This document shows, one piece after another, positions 17,224 to 27,352 of a stretch of DNA of 64,000 bases (its first letter is position 1; every line of letters begins with the position of its first letter). The stretch spans positions 4,402,001 to 4,466,000 of the forward strand of contig NZ_CP098806.1 of NCBI RefSeq assembly GCF_023822005.2, read 5' to 3'. The translations under genes and the position numbers were made by a program. The notes beneath the pieces were generated by a model. The model was not told the origin of the DNA and did no database searches. It saw only the letters and a program-made list of their open reading frames with translations. The DNA is from Dyadobacter fanqingshengii. GTDB lineage: Bacteria; Bacteroidota; Bacteroidia; Cytophagales; Spirosomataceae.

Positions 17224-20200
17224 ATGAAAATTAGTACGAAACCGATCAGGATTTTACTCAAAATCATGCGCATGTCAATTTATCAGCTGATCCTGTCTAT
17301 CCTATGCACAACATTGGTTGCGGCCAATGACAGTCGGGCCCAGGAATTACTGAACCGTCGGATTTCACTGGATCTGGATGATCAGAAAATAAGCGTCGCA
17401 CTCCGGCAGATCAGCCGTCAGGCGTCCGTGCGTTTCATGTATAGTCCGCAGGTGATCCCTGTTGAGAACAAAGTGACCTTACATGTCCATAATGAGCCGC
17501 TTAATGTGGTTCTCGAGTCGCTTTTCAAGCCATTGAACATTGGTTACGAAGTCTCCGGCAACCAGCTTGTGCTCAGCATTATTCCTGATTTGAAACCATT
17601 AAACCCTCAACCGGCGGAAGAGCAAAAACCCGTTGACAGGAACATTAAAGGATCAGTAAAAGACGAAAAAGGCGCACCATTGCCCGGCGTGAGCATTGTG
17701 GTAAAAGGCACACAGCGCGGCTCATTGAGCGATACGGATGGGAATTTTGACGTTAGCATTCCCGACGGCGAGCATACGATCATTTTCTCTTTTGTGGGTT
17801 ACCTGAGCCAGGAAATTCCGGTGGGCAACCAGAGCACGATGGACATTGTGTTGAAAGACGATTTGAAAGCATTGCAGGAAGTGGTCGTGGTCGGTTACGG
17901 AACCCAGAAAAAAGTGAATCTGACTGGCTCCGTGGCTTCCGTGGAAGGCGAAGAACTGCTTAAAACACCCGCAACAAACATTACCAACTCGCTCGTAGGC
18001 AGGCTTCCGGGCCTTATTGCGGTAAATGGAAACGGAAAGCCCGGCGCAGGATCGTCCATTTCCATCCGCGGCGCCAGCACATTCGGCGATAACAGCGCAT
18101 TGATCGTCGTCGACGGCATTATACGGACTTTCGACCAGATCGATCCCAATGAAGTGGAGAGCATTTCCATACTAAAAGACGCCTCCGCAACAGCAGTTTA
18201 CGGTTCGAGAGCGGCCAACGGTGTTATTTTGGTTACTACAAAACGCGGTGCGACGGGCAAGCCAACATTCAATTACAACGGTTTTGCAGGCTTTCAGCAG
18301 CCTACGCAATATCCAAAAGTGCTGAGCGCCTATGAATATGCGGTTACAAAAAATAAGGCCGTTCAAAATCTCGGCAAGCCCATTCAATATTCCGATCAGC
18401 AATTGGAAGACATCCGCAATGGCGTGCTTCCTGAATATGACTGGTATGGCAATACATTGAAAAAGCAATCTTTTCAAACCCAACAAAACCTGAGTGTGAG
18501 CGGCGGCTCGGATGCGATCCGCTATTTTCTTTCACTGGGTTACCTGGATCAGGACGGCATGTACGACCGCATCAATTTTCAGCGCTATTCCATACGGACC
18601 AATGTAGATGCGAAAATCAATAAAAACCTGACCATATCGGCGGACATTGACGCCAGCGCCAGAAACACCAACCAAAGTGCCTACGCGCCCGAATCTATTT
18701 TCGACGACATTGTGGCCGCCTATCCGCTGGACAAAGCTTATAACCCCGACGGGACCATTTTTTACACCCGCGAGCAACATCCGGTTGAAGAGATCAAAAC
18801 CGGCTATAACCGCATGCGGAACAACATTCTGCAAGCTACATTGACGGTGAAACATGAATTGCCGTTTATCAAAGGTTTATCTGTTTTAGGAAGGGCATCT
18901 TTTGGCCGTGAGTATTCCAATAACAAGCATTACAATGTGCCTATTTTCATGAACCGCCAGGACGTTGACGGCAACACGCTGGAAATTTATCCTTACGGTG
19001 GCTGGAATGGCAAAACTTCCTTAACGCAATCATTCAGCGAGTATAATACAACCACATTGAATGCCTCGCTGAATTATTCACGCAGCTTCGGCCCGCACGA
19101 ATTGGGCGGCTTGCTCCTGTTCGAACAGCTTGATGCGAAAGGCAACAATTTTTATGGTTTCCGCACCAATTTCCCCGCCCAGGGCTTGGATGAATTTTTC
19201 TACGGCGGTGAAAGTCAGAAAGATGCCAACGGTGGCTCGTTCACAGACGGTCGCCGCGGTGCCATTGCGCGGGTTAATTACAGTTTTCAGCAGCGTTATT
19301 TGTTCGAAGCATCATTCAGAAGGGACGGTTCTGTGGCGTTTCCGTCCTCCAAGAAATACGGATTTTTCCCAGCTGTGTCTGCCGGCTGGCGCATTATTGA
19401 AGAACCTTTTCTTAAAAACAGCGCCGCGCTTTCATTCCTCGATAACCTGAAATTGCGTGCATCTTACGGCGTCGTGGGTAACGACCGCAATGTGTACACG
19501 GGCTATCTTTTGAGGAACCCCACATTCCAGTATTCGCAGGTTTACAATCCGTCGGGAACCATTGTATCGGGCACAGAAGGCCTTTCCACCATTGCACCGG
19601 GCATTTTGCCCAACCCGGATGTGACCTGGGAAACGGCGTCGGTTTCGGATGTTGGTCTGGAAGGTTCGTTGTGGAAAGGTAAATTGCAGTTTGAAGTGGA
19701 TCTGTTTTACAAAAGAACTTCCAACATTCTCCGCACACGTATACGCTCCATTCCGGGCACACTAGGTGCGCAGTTGCCGGCGGAAAATTATGCCAAAGTG
19801 GATAACAAGGGCATTGAGTTCATGCTGAGCCACCAGAACAGTTTTCAGGCTTTGAAATATTTTGTAAAACTGAACGGAAGCTTCTCGCAAAGCAAAGTGA
19901 TTACATTGGACGAACCCGCCAACACACCTGATTATCTGTTGCAAACAGGTCGCCCGCTGGGCTTTATTACCGGTTACAAGGCACTGGGTTTTTTCCAATC
20001 AGACGAGGAAGTGACTGCTTACTTGCCGCAATTCAATGGCGGACAAAAAGCCGGTGATGTGAAATACGCAGACATTAACGGCGATCAGAAAGTGGATGCG
20101 AATGACCTGACAATCATATCCATGGACAACAATGTGCCGAAAGTGATCGGCGGCTTGTCATTCGGCGGCTCGCTTAAAGGTTTTGATCTGAATGTCCTTT

Positions 20201-20610
20201 TCCAGGCAGCAGGACGTGTACGACAAGTGCTTTACGGCGCTGCCAGGGACTTTTTCCAGGGTGGTTCACGCAATACGTATGTGGATCTGCTGGACCACTG
20301 GTCGCCTGAGAATCCTGATGCACTGTATCCGAGACCGTGGGAAGGCCCTCACCCGAATAACTCCCTCACTTCCAGCCTATATCTAAGAAATGCAAGCTAT
20401 GTGCGGTTAAGGTCCATCGACTTTGGCTATACATTACCTTCAGAGCTGATCAAGAAAATCGGTGTGCGCAATGTGCGGGTTTATTTCTCGGGAGCTAATC
20501 TTTTAGTTTGGTCAAAAATGAAAATGTTTGATCCTGAAATTGAGAACACAACCGGCACCTACTACCCGCAGCAGCGCACGCTGAACCTGGGCCTGAACCT
20601 TACTTTTTAA
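17224..20610 (+). CDS. SusC/RagA TonB-linked outer-membrane transporter with STN signalling domain
   Basis: 1128 residues from the ATG at 17224; an in-frame TTG at 17185 would add 13 unlikely residues. Order: signal peptide (to about ANDSRAQ), STN domain (ISLDLDDQKISVALRQISRQ), carboxypeptidase-regulatory domain from about residue 139 (GSVKDEKGAPLPGVSIVVKG), plug with the SusC signature EVVVVGYGTQKKVNLTGSV near residue 220, then a 22-strand barrel ending LNLGLNLTF. It imports oligosaccharides or similar ligands with its SusD lid. The STN domain signals ligand binding to the FecR-like protein upstream. Confidence 0.95.
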   Translation: MKISTKPIRILLKIMRMSIYQLILSILCTTLVAANDSRAQELLNRRISLDLDDQKISVALRQISRQASVRFMYSPQVIPVENKVTLHVHNEPLNVVLESLFKPLNIGYEVSGNQLVLSIIPDLKPLNPQPAEEQKPVDRNIKGSVKDEKGAPLPGVSIVVKGTQRGSLSDTDGNFDVSIPDGEHTIIFSFVGYLSQEIPVGNQSTMDIVLKDDLKALQEVVVVGYGTQKKVNLTGSVASVEGEELLKTPATNITNSLVGRLPGLIAVNGNGKPGAGSSISIRGASTFGDNSALIVVDGIIRTFDQIDPNEVESISILKDASATAVYGSRAANGVILVTTKRGATGKPTFNYNGFAGFQQPTQYPKVLSAYEYAVTKNKAVQNLGKPIQYSDQQLEDIRNGVLPEYDWYGNTLKKQSFQTQQNLSVSGGSDAIRYFLSLGYLDQDGMYDRINFQRYSIRTNVDAKINKNLTISADIDASARNTNQSAYAPESIFDDIVAAYPLDKAYNPDGTIFYTREQHPVEEIKTGYNRMRNNILQATLTVKHELPFIKGLSVLGRASFGREYSNNKHYNVPIFMNRQDVDGNTLEIYPYGGWNGKTSLTQSFSEYNTTTLNASLNYSRSFGPHELGGLLLFEQLDAKGNNFYGFRTNFPAQGLDEFFYGGESQKDANGGSFTDGRRGAIARVNYSFQQRYLFEASFRRDGSVAFPSSKKYGFFPAVSAGWRIIEEPFLKNSAALSFLDNLKLRASYGVVGNDRNVYTGYLLRNPTFQYSQVYNPSGTIVSGTEGLSTIAPGILPNPDVTWETASVSDVGLEGSLWKGKLQFEVDLFYKRTSNILRTRIRSIPGTLGAQLPAENYAKVDNKGIEFMLSHQNSFQALKYFVKLNGSFSQSKVITLDEPANTPDYLLQTGRPLGFITGYKALGFFQSDEEVTAYLPQFNGGQKAGDVKYADINGDQKVDANDLTIISMDNNVPKVIGGLSFGGSLKGFDLNVLFQAAGRVRQVLYGAARDFFQGGSRNTYVDLLDHWSPENPDALYPRPWEGPHPNNSLTSSLYLRNASYVRLRSIDFGYTLPSELIKKIGVRNVRVYFSGANLLVWSKMKMFDPEIENTTGTYYPQQRTLNLGLNLTF

Positions 20611-20617
20611 TCAGTTA

Positions 20618-22243
20618 ATGTTTACTGTCATGACAAAAATATTTGCCAAAACACTGCTGGTTGTAATGATCCTTATGACCACCGCCTGCAACGAAGAATT
20701 CCTCGAACGCCAGGCCACCGAGTCCATTCCCGAGGAAAATGTCTTCGAAGATCCTGCGCTGATCCAGCTTTTTGTGAACAATATGTATCTGGATGTGCCC
20801 GGCTTTGATCACAGTTTGTATGATAACATTACCGACGAATCGCGCAGCTACTGGGGCGGCGGACCGCGCAATGTGGTACAAGGCCAATGGTTTCCAGACA
20901 ATAATCCGATGGAATACTGGGCCTATGGACCCGTAAGGAAGACCAATATGTTCCTGAGTAAGATTGACGCGGCCGATGTAGAGGAAGAGCAAAAAACAAA
21001 TTTCAAAGGACAGGTAAAATTCCTGCGTGCGATGCTCTATTTCAATATGATCAAACGCTATGGCGGCGTGCCCATTATTACTGAGCCACAAGGACTTGAT
21101 GACGATCTTTTTGTAGCCAAGCAGACTACTGACGAAAGCTTTGACTTTGTTATAAAAGAACTGGAAGAAGCCATTCCGCTTTTGCCCGAAACGCATGGCA
21201 CCCGCGCTGTGGATGTGGGAAAAGCTAACAGACACTCTGCAAAGGCATTTTTAGGACGCGTGCTAACTTTTTATGCAAGCGCTTTATACAATCCGGCGGG
21301 TGACGTTTCGCGCTGGCAAAAAGCCGCGCTGGTCAACAAAGAAGTGATGGATGCCGGTAATTATAAGCTTCATGGAAATTTCCGCAACATTATGCTCGAT
21401 AAGAACAATGAGGAAGAGATTTTCAGTGTGCAATACCAAAAGCCGTTCCGCGAACATGGCTGGGATTCGTGGGGGCAGCCCGATTCCCAATCCAAGCAGG
21501 ATGCGGTTGAACGCAGTCCTGTGCAGGAATTTGTGGATGCGTTTGAAATGAAAAACGGAAAAGCAATTAACGAAACAGGTTCCGGTTACGATCCGGCCAA
21601 TCCCTATAAAAACCGGGATCCAAGGTTTGATGCCACAGTACTTTATAATGGTGCAACCTTTTTCGGTGCAACGATATTCATGTACGAAGGCGCACCCATT
21701 GATGGCATTAACCTTCCCTATGCAACAATTACGGGATATTTGATCCGAAAAGGCATGAACGAAACCAATAAGGACTATTACGGCAGTTCGGGCAGCGACC
21801 AGAACTGGATAGAACTGCGTTACGCCGAAGTACTTTTGAACTATGCCGAAGCAAAAAATGAAGCATCAACATCACCCGACGCCTCTGTTTACGCAGCCAT
21901 TGAAGCCGTCCGCCAGCGAGCAGGGTTGCTTCCTTACCAGCTTCCAACGGGACTTTCCAAAGTGCAGATGCGTGAGAAGATCCGCCACGAGCGCTTTATT
22001 GAATTGGCTTTTGAAGGAAAACGCTATTGGGACCTGAGACGCTGGAAAATTGCCGAGCAAGTGCTGAATGGTAAACAGTTTAATGCGATGTACATTACCA
22101 AAAACGCGAATGGTACGTACACTTACAAAGCCAAACCAGTGGATGGTGTGCCTTATATTTTTCAGGAAAAAATGTATTTCATGCCCATTCCGCAGCGCGA
22201 GATCGAGAAAAATCCTAACCTGAAACAAAATACCGGCTGGTAA
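20618..22243 (+). CDS. SusD/RagB glycan-binding lipoprotein (first locus)
   Basis: 541 residues from the ATG at 20618, or 537 from 20630, where the lipoprotein signal MTKIFAKTLLVVMILMTTAC begins and puts the lipidated Cys at residue 20. The TPR-like SusD fold is seen in FKGQVKFLRAMLYFNMIKRYGGVP and in the C-terminal ELAFEGKRYWDLRRWK and MPIPQREIEKNPNLKQNTGW, all family hallmarks. It forms the surface lid of the SusC transporter encoded 7 bp upstream. Confidence 0.95.
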   Translation: MFTVMTKIFAKTLLVVMILMTTACNEEFLERQATESIPEENVFEDPALIQLFVNNMYLDVPGFDHSLYDNITDESRSYWGGGPRNVVQGQWFPDNNPMEYWAYGPVRKTNMFLSKIDAADVEEEQKTNFKGQVKFLRAMLYFNMIKRYGGVPIITEPQGLDDDLFVAKQTTDESFDFVIKELEEAIPLLPETHGTRAVDVGKANRHSAKAFLGRVLTFYASALYNPAGDVSRWQKAALVNKEVMDAGNYKLHGNFRNIMLDKNNEEEIFSVQYQKPFREHGWDSWGQPDSQSKQDAVERSPVQEFVDAFEMKNGKAINETGSGYDPANPYKNRDPRFDATVLYNGATFFGATIFMYEGAPIDGINLPYATITGYLIRKGMNETNKDYYGSSGSDQNWIELRYAEVLLNYAEAKNEASTSPDASVYAAIEAVRQRAGLLPYQLPTGLSKVQMREKIRHERFIELAFEGKRYWDLRRWKIAEQVLNGKQFNAMYITKNANGTYTYKAKPVDGVPYIFQEKMYFMPIPQREIEKNPNLKQNTGW

Positions 22244-22275
22244 AAAGCCGCTTTTACTGACTTAGCCCATTTCCT

Positions 22276-25200
22276 ATGAAGTCCAAATTTCAGCATATCC
22301 TTCTGGCCATCGTTTTCTTGTCAGTCACATTGGTAAAACCGGCTGATGCGCAAGCGCCTAATCCGGGATTTACACCCAAAAATGGCGACCATATCATCTT
22401 GCTCGGCAACACATTTGCGGATCGGATGCGCCATTATGGCTATTTCGAAACATTACTCCAAAAAAACTTCCCCGGTAAGCAGCTGACCATGCGCAATATG
22501 GGTTGGAGCGCGGATGAAGTGGGTTTACAGCCGCGCCCGCTCAATTTTCCGGGTTTTGGAGAAAAAACAACCAGACTGACCGAAGGCCAGAAGGAGGTGA
22601 AATTTCAAGGTTTTACGCACGAAGGCGAGCGCATCATTATGCCCGTTGCGCTCAACTTTGAAGGTTTGAACCAGGATCTTTACGATCAGAAAGCGGACAT
22701 GATCTTCTTGTGTTTTGGCATGAATGAAGCATTCAAAGGTCCGGCTGGCCTGCCGCAATTTGAAAAAGACCTCAATGTATTTATCCAAAACCTGCAAAAG
22801 AACCAGTATAACGGCCGCTCGACTCCTACGCTCGTGCTCGTCTCCCCGATCGCGCATGAAGAGTTGGGTGTAAATTTTCCAAATCCTGCGGAGCACAATA
22901 AGAACCTGGAATTGTATACAAAAGCCATGCAAAAAACGGCTTCCGCAAAAGGGCTCTTTTTCATAGATCTGTTCACGCCTTCCTTTGCTAAAATGAAGCA
23001 GAAAGGGCAGGAAAAATGGACCATTAATGGCATTCACCTCACTGGCAATGGTTATAGGCTGGCTGCTGAGTGGATGGGACAGTCACTGGGTTTTGGGAAG
23101 ATGCCTGATATGAACTCAGAAAACAGCAAGAAGCTTCTGACTGTGATCAAGATGAAGGACGATCATTTCTTTTACCGCTGGCGAGCTGTGAATGGTGAAT
23201 ACATTTACGGCCGCAGGAGAGAGCCGTTTGGGGTGATCGCATTTCCTCCGGAGCTTCGGAAATTGAACCAAATGACTGCGTCGCTGGATTCGGTGATCTG
23301 GGAAATGGGCAATAGCAATGGTGTTGAGGCTTATCAAAAAGCCATTGAAATTGTGGATAGGCGCGGAAAACCGGTTGATCCCATGTTAATGCCGGAAATT
23401 CCGATGACCGGAAGACAAGGAGAAGCCGCAAAAGCCGCCGCGCATGCGCATCACGAAAAAATGTGGCCTGCAACGACTGATAAATTTAAGCTGCCTGCTG
23501 GTTACGAGATCAATCTTTTTGCCTCAGAAAAGGATTTTCCAATTGAAAAACCGGTGGCTATGAACTTCGATGCGCGGGGCAGGCTTTGGGTGGCGACGAT
23601 GCCCACTTACCCGCAATATTTCCCGGGCATTCCCGTCCATGACAAAATCGTGATCCTGGAAGACACCGATGCAGACGGTAAGGCCGATAAGCACACCGTT
23701 TTTGCCGACGACCTTTATCTTCCATTGGGTTTCGAGTTTGGCGATGGCGGCGTTTATGTGTCCCAGGAGCCGGATATTGTGTTTTTAAAAGACACCGATG
23801 GCGATGACAAAGCCGATCATAGAGAAGTGATTCTGACAGGTTTCGGCTCCGAAGACAGCCATCACGCCACGCACGCATTCACATTCGGGCAGGATGGCGC
23901 ATTGTATTTCAATGAAGGCACATTTTTGAATTCGCAGGTGGAAACGCCTTACGGCCCGATCCGCTCTTATGCGGGCGCGACTTATCGCTTCGAGCCGCGC
24001 ACGGCGAAACTGACCCATTACATTTCCTATCCTTATTACAATCCGTGGGGAAGTGTTTTTGATAAATGGGGCATGCATTTGATCGGTGATGCGTCGGACG
24101 GCTCCAACTATTTTGCGCCGCCCATGACCGGCAATGTTACTTATCCGGACAAGCATCCGCGCATCGAAATGTTCACCGAAACGCGTGTAAGGCCAACGGC
24201 GGGCATCGAAATCGTTTCCAGCAGACAGTTTCCGGATGAAGTTCAGGGTGATTTTTTGGTCAATAACAACATTGGTTTCCAGGGAACAAAGCAGCACCGC
24301 ATCATTCCGCGAGGCTCCGGCATTGGTAGCAAGGAAGTGGAGGCGATCCTGCAATCCGAAGACCCAAACTTCCGCCCGATCGACATTGAGTTCGGCCCGG
24401 ATGGCGGCTTATACATTGTAGACTGGTACAATCCGCTGATCTCACACGGTGAAAATCCACCGCGCGATCCTGCGCGAGATAAATCGCATGGCCGCGTTTG
24501 GCGGATCACTTACAAAGGTAAACCGGCTCTCAAAGTATCCGATATTTCAAAGCAAAGCATTTCGGAATTACTCAATAATCTGAAAGTTCATGAAGATCGT
24601 TTCCGCTATCGATCACGGGCGCAAATTCGGGAAAAGAAAGCGGAGCAAGTTTTGCCTGAATTGAAAAAATGGACGGCTGCTTTGGATAAAAATGATCCAC
24701 AATACGAGCATAATCTGCTTGAAGGTTTGTGGCTTTATCAGGATTTCAATGTAGTTGAACCAAACATTTTGAAAACACTACTCAACGCGAAAGAGCCTCA
24801 GGCACGCGCTGCGGCCACAAAGTTGCTCCTTTACTGGCGCGACCGAATCCCCAATTCGCTGGAACTGATGCGTGCCCGAGTGAATGATGAATCGGCGCGG
24901 GTGAGGATTGAAGCAGTTGTCGCATTGAGTTATTTCAATTCAGAAGAGGCAGTAATCGCTGCCACGGATATCTTCAAATATCCAACTGATTACTACATGG
25001 ATTATGCGGTGCATGAAACATTCCGGTTTTTAAAACCGATCTGGCTGGCGGGTATGAAACAAGGCAAAAGCTTTGGAGCTAATCAAAAACAAGCCAATCG
25101 TTATCTTTTGAAGCTGGCTAATGCGCAGGAGCTCGCCAAATTACCACAAACGCCCGACGTGCTGGCAGCCATGCTTACCCGGCCGGATATTCATGTTGCA

Positions 25201-26199
25201 AAGAAACAGGTAGCCGTAAGCAGCCTGGCAAAAACTCAAAAAACAGGCAAGGTTAATGTGCTGTTGAATGCAATCCGTGAAGAGGAAAAAAGCAGAAAAA
25301 GCAATCAGCAGAGCCCAGCACAACAAGAGCTTATTAAACTTTTATTAGCTTCCGAGCCATCTGAGTTGAAACAAAATCAGGCTGAATTGACAAAACTAAT
25401 CAGCGCGGACACGAGCCAGGTGATGCAGGCGACTGGTTTTGCCGCAACGATCACTTCCGGACAGTCGGATCAAATGTTAGAAAAAGCCATTCAGGAGAAA
25501 CCAGCGGCTTATTTGACAGGAATTTCGATGCTGACCAATGCAGATTTGAAAGCTTCATTTTATAAAAAAGTAAAAGACCTGGCTCCTAATATGCCGGCAG
25601 TTGGCTATCCTTTATTGATGAAAATGACCCTGGAAAGCGAAGCCAAAACGCAGAGCACGAAGGATTTGGTGGCATCATTAAGCAGCACTCCCGAGTCTAT
25701 TCAGAACTCACCAGCATTCGCCACCGCCATTACAACTATGAAAAACATGGTAAATGGTGTGGCTGAAAAAGACAGAAAGTCTGTGCTTTCGATGCTGGAA
25801 AATATGGGTACGATTGAAATAAAGCTCGTTGCCATTGAAGCGAAAATGGCCTTTGACAAAAAAGCATTAAGTGTTCCAGCAGGCAGAGCAGTAACATTGG
25901 TCTTTGAAAACCCCGACCTGATGCCGCATAATGTGGTGATCGTCAAACCCGGAACGGCCGAAAAAGTGGGTGAAGCGGCGGATGCGATGGCGAGTTTGAA
26001 AGATGGTTTTGAAAAGAATTTTGTACCATCGACGCCGGATGTGCTGTTTGCAACGCCGCTGGTGAATTCAGGAAAAAGCTTCCGGCTGGAATTCAAAGCG
26101 CCAACGCAGCCCGGCGAATATCCATTTATATGCTCATTTCCGGGTCATTGGCGGGTTATGCAGGGAATTTTGACGGTTACTGATTCCAAAGTGCCCTGA
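22276..26199 (+). CDS. Giant secreted protein: SGNH-like, membrane-bound dehydrogenase-type propeller, HEAT repeats, cupredoxin
   Basis: 1307 residues, signal peptide to about residue 26 (KPADAQ). Order: an SGNH-hydrolase-like domain to about residue 290 (IILLGNTFADRM; INGIHLTGNGY), whose usual GDS serine and DxxH aspartate read as GNT and NGIH. Next is a PVC-type membrane-bound dehydrogenase propeller (about 400-750; LPAGYEINLFAS, DTDADGKADKHTVFADDL, GPDGGLYIVDWYNPLI), then HEAT-like helices. The end is a plastocyanin-like domain with type-1 copper ligands His1218, Cys1286, His1291 and Met1295. No CxxCH haem motif is present. It may oxidise sugars released or imported by the Sus system next to it; this is inference. 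Confidence 0.8.
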   Translation: MKSKFQHILLAIVFLSVTLVKPADAQAPNPGFTPKNGDHIILLGNTFADRMRHYGYFETLLQKNFPGKQLTMRNMGWSADEVGLQPRPLNFPGFGEKTTRLTEGQKEVKFQGFTHEGERIIMPVALNFEGLNQDLYDQKADMIFLCFGMNEAFKGPAGLPQFEKDLNVFIQNLQKNQYNGRSTPTLVLVSPIAHEELGVNFPNPAEHNKNLELYTKAMQKTASAKGLFFIDLFTPSFAKMKQKGQEKWTINGIHLTGNGYRLAAEWMGQSLGFGKMPDMNSENSKKLLTVIKMKDDHFFYRWRAVNGEYIYGRRREPFGVIAFPPELRKLNQMTASLDSVIWEMGNSNGVEAYQKAIEIVDRRGKPVDPMLMPEIPMTGRQGEAAKAAAHAHHEKMWPATTDKFKLPAGYEINLFASEKDFPIEKPVAMNFDARGRLWVATMPTYPQYFPGIPVHDKIVILEDTDADGKADKHTVFADDLYLPLGFEFGDGGVYVSQEPDIVFLKDTDGDDKADHREVILTGFGSEDSHHATHAFTFGQDGALYFNEGTFLNSQVETPYGPIRSYAGATYRFEPRTAKLTHYISYPYYNPWGSVFDKWGMHLIGDASDGSNYFAPPMTGNVTYPDKHPRIEMFTETRVRPTAGIEIVSSRQFPDEVQGDFLVNNNIGFQGTKQHRIIPRGSGIGSKEVEAILQSEDPNFRPIDIEFGPDGGLYIVDWYNPLISHGENPPRDPARDKSHGRVWRITYKGKPALKVSDISKQSISELLNNLKVHEDRFRYRSRAQIREKKAEQVLPELKKWTAALDKNDPQYEHNLLEGLWLYQDFNVVEPNILKTLLNAKEPQARAAATKLLLYWRDRIPNSLELMRARVNDESARVRIEAVVALSYFNSEEAVIAATDIFKYPTDYYMDYAVHETFRFLKPIWLAGMKQGKSFGANQKQANRYLLKLANAQELAKLPQTPDVLAAMLTRPDIHVAKKQVAVSSLAKTQKTGKVNVLLNAIREEEKSRKSNQQSPAQQELIKLLLASEPSELKQNQAELTKLISADTSQVMQATGFAATITSGQSDQMLEKAIQEKPAAYLTGISMLTNADLKASFYKKVKDLAPNMPAVGYPLLMKMTLESEAKTQSTKDLVASLSSTPESIQNSPAFATAITTMKNMVNGVAEKDRKSVLSMLENMGTIEIKLVAIEAKMAFDKKALSVPAGRAVTLVFENPDLMPHNVVIVKPGTAEKVGEAADAMASLKDGFEKNFVPSTPDVLFATPLVNSGKSFRLEFKAPTQPGEYPFICSFPGHWRVMQGILTVTDSKVP

Positions 26200-26200
26200 T

Positions 26201-27352
26201 ATGCCTGACCCAAAACCATTTTTACTGGCTGCCGGAATTTTTATTACAAGCCTCCAAAGCATTGCGCAAACCTATATAAACCTCTATCAAGGAACGGCCC
26301 CGAATTCAATTTCGGGGCCGGACCAGGAAGTGCATACGGCCAATGCAGCAGTCGATTCGCTCACTTCAAAAGTCTCCATTCCAGGCCTGACCATCTTTCT
26401 ATCCGCCGAAGAAAAGGCAACCGGAACGGCCGTTATCATATGCCCAGGAGGCGGTTACGGAACATTACTAACCAAACGCGAAGGCAGCGACGTTGCCCGC
26501 GCATTCAACAAACTCGGCATAGCCGCATTCGTTGTAAAATACAGGTTACCAGACCCTAACATCATGAAAGATCAGTCCATCGGGCCGATCCAAGACGCGC
26601 AGCAATCCATTAAAATTGTAAGGGAACGCGCAAAAGAATTTGGAATAGATCCCGGCAAAATAGGCATTATGGGATTTTCGGCAGGAGGCCACCTCGCTTC
26701 CACTGCCGGAACACATTTCGAAACGCGCTACATTGACGAAGCAGGAAGCACCAGCCTAAGGCCTGATTTCATGATTTTGGTAAATCCGGTTGTAAGTTTT
26801 AATGATAGCACGGGGCATATTGGCTCACGGGATAATTTGTTAGGCAAGAATGCAAGTCCCGAAAAAGTCCGTTTATTCTCGAATGAATTGCAAGTAAACA
26901 AAAATACACCACCCGCATTCCTGGTCCATTCCGGCGCAGACGTGGTTGTTCCTGTTTCGAATAGCATTGAATTTTACAAAGCATTGAACAAAAACGGAGT
27001 AAGCGGAGCACTGCACGTTTACTCCAAAGGCGAGCACGGGTTTTTGTCCTATCCCTCGTTTGAAGAATGGTTTGGAAGGGTTGTGGAATGGATGAAGGTG
27101 GATTTTAGTCTTGATATAAAACAAAAATCCCGGAATGCGTCGCACATTCCGGGATTGATAATGTATTCAAGTAAATCAGTTATACCCTGGATTTTGCTTA
27201 AACTCTTCCTTATTCGTTATCGCGTCCAGCTGAACTTGCGGGATGGGGCGAACATTATGCGTTTCCTTGATATTCGCTTTTGCGTCCGCATTGTATTTTT
27301 GAACGTAGCTAACCAGTTTTCCAGTCCGTTTCAGGTCATACCAGCGGAATAG
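26201..27352 (+). CDS. Secreted alpha/beta-hydrolase (acetyl-xylan-esterase-like) with run-on C-terminus
   Basis: 383 residues, starting 1 bp after the previous stop. The signal peptide ends near SIAQ (about residue 24). Esterase motifs: CPGGGYG oxyanion region, nucleophile elbow GFSAGG (Ser160), HSGADVVVPV (Asp) and KGEHGF (His). Family members normally end near residue 305 (VVEWMKVDFSLD). Here no stop occurs, and the frame continues about 75 codons through a terminator hairpin and 177 bp into the opposite susD-like gene. A lost stop codon or a sequence error is likely. It probably deacylates glycans for the adjacent Sus locus. Confidence 0.8.
   Translation: MPDPKPFLLAAGIFITSLQSIAQTYINLYQGTAPNSISGPDQEVHTANAAVDSLTSKVSIPGLTIFLSAEEKATGTAVIICPGGGYGTLLTKREGSDVARAFNKLGIAAFVVKYRLPDPNIMKDQSIGPIQDAQQSIKIVRERAKEFGIDPGKIGIMGFSAGGHLASTAGTHFETRYIDEAGSTSLRPDFMILVNPVVSFNDSTGHIGSRDNLLGKNASPEKVRLFSNELQVNKNTPPAFLVHSGADVVVPVSNSIEFYKALNKNGVSGALHVYSKGEHGFLSYPSFEEWFGRVVEWMKVDFSLDIKQKSRNASHIPGLIMYSSKSVIPWILLKLFLIRYRVQLNLRDGANIMRFLDIRFCVRIVFLNVANQFSSPFQVIPAE
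27126..27156 (-). terminator. Strong terminator for the second Sus operon
   Basis: A perfect 12-bp stem: aatcccggaatg at 27126-27137 with cattccgggatt at 27145-27156, loop of 7 nt. On the minus strand it is followed by ttttgtttt, so it ends transcription of the susD-like gene to its right. On the plus strand it lies inside the reading frame of the esterase. Confidence 0.85.

Noticed and set aside
22276-26199. Cytochrome c domain in the giant secreted protein
   Set aside because: No CxxCH motif was found; the C-terminal cysteine belongs to a cupredoxin-type site.
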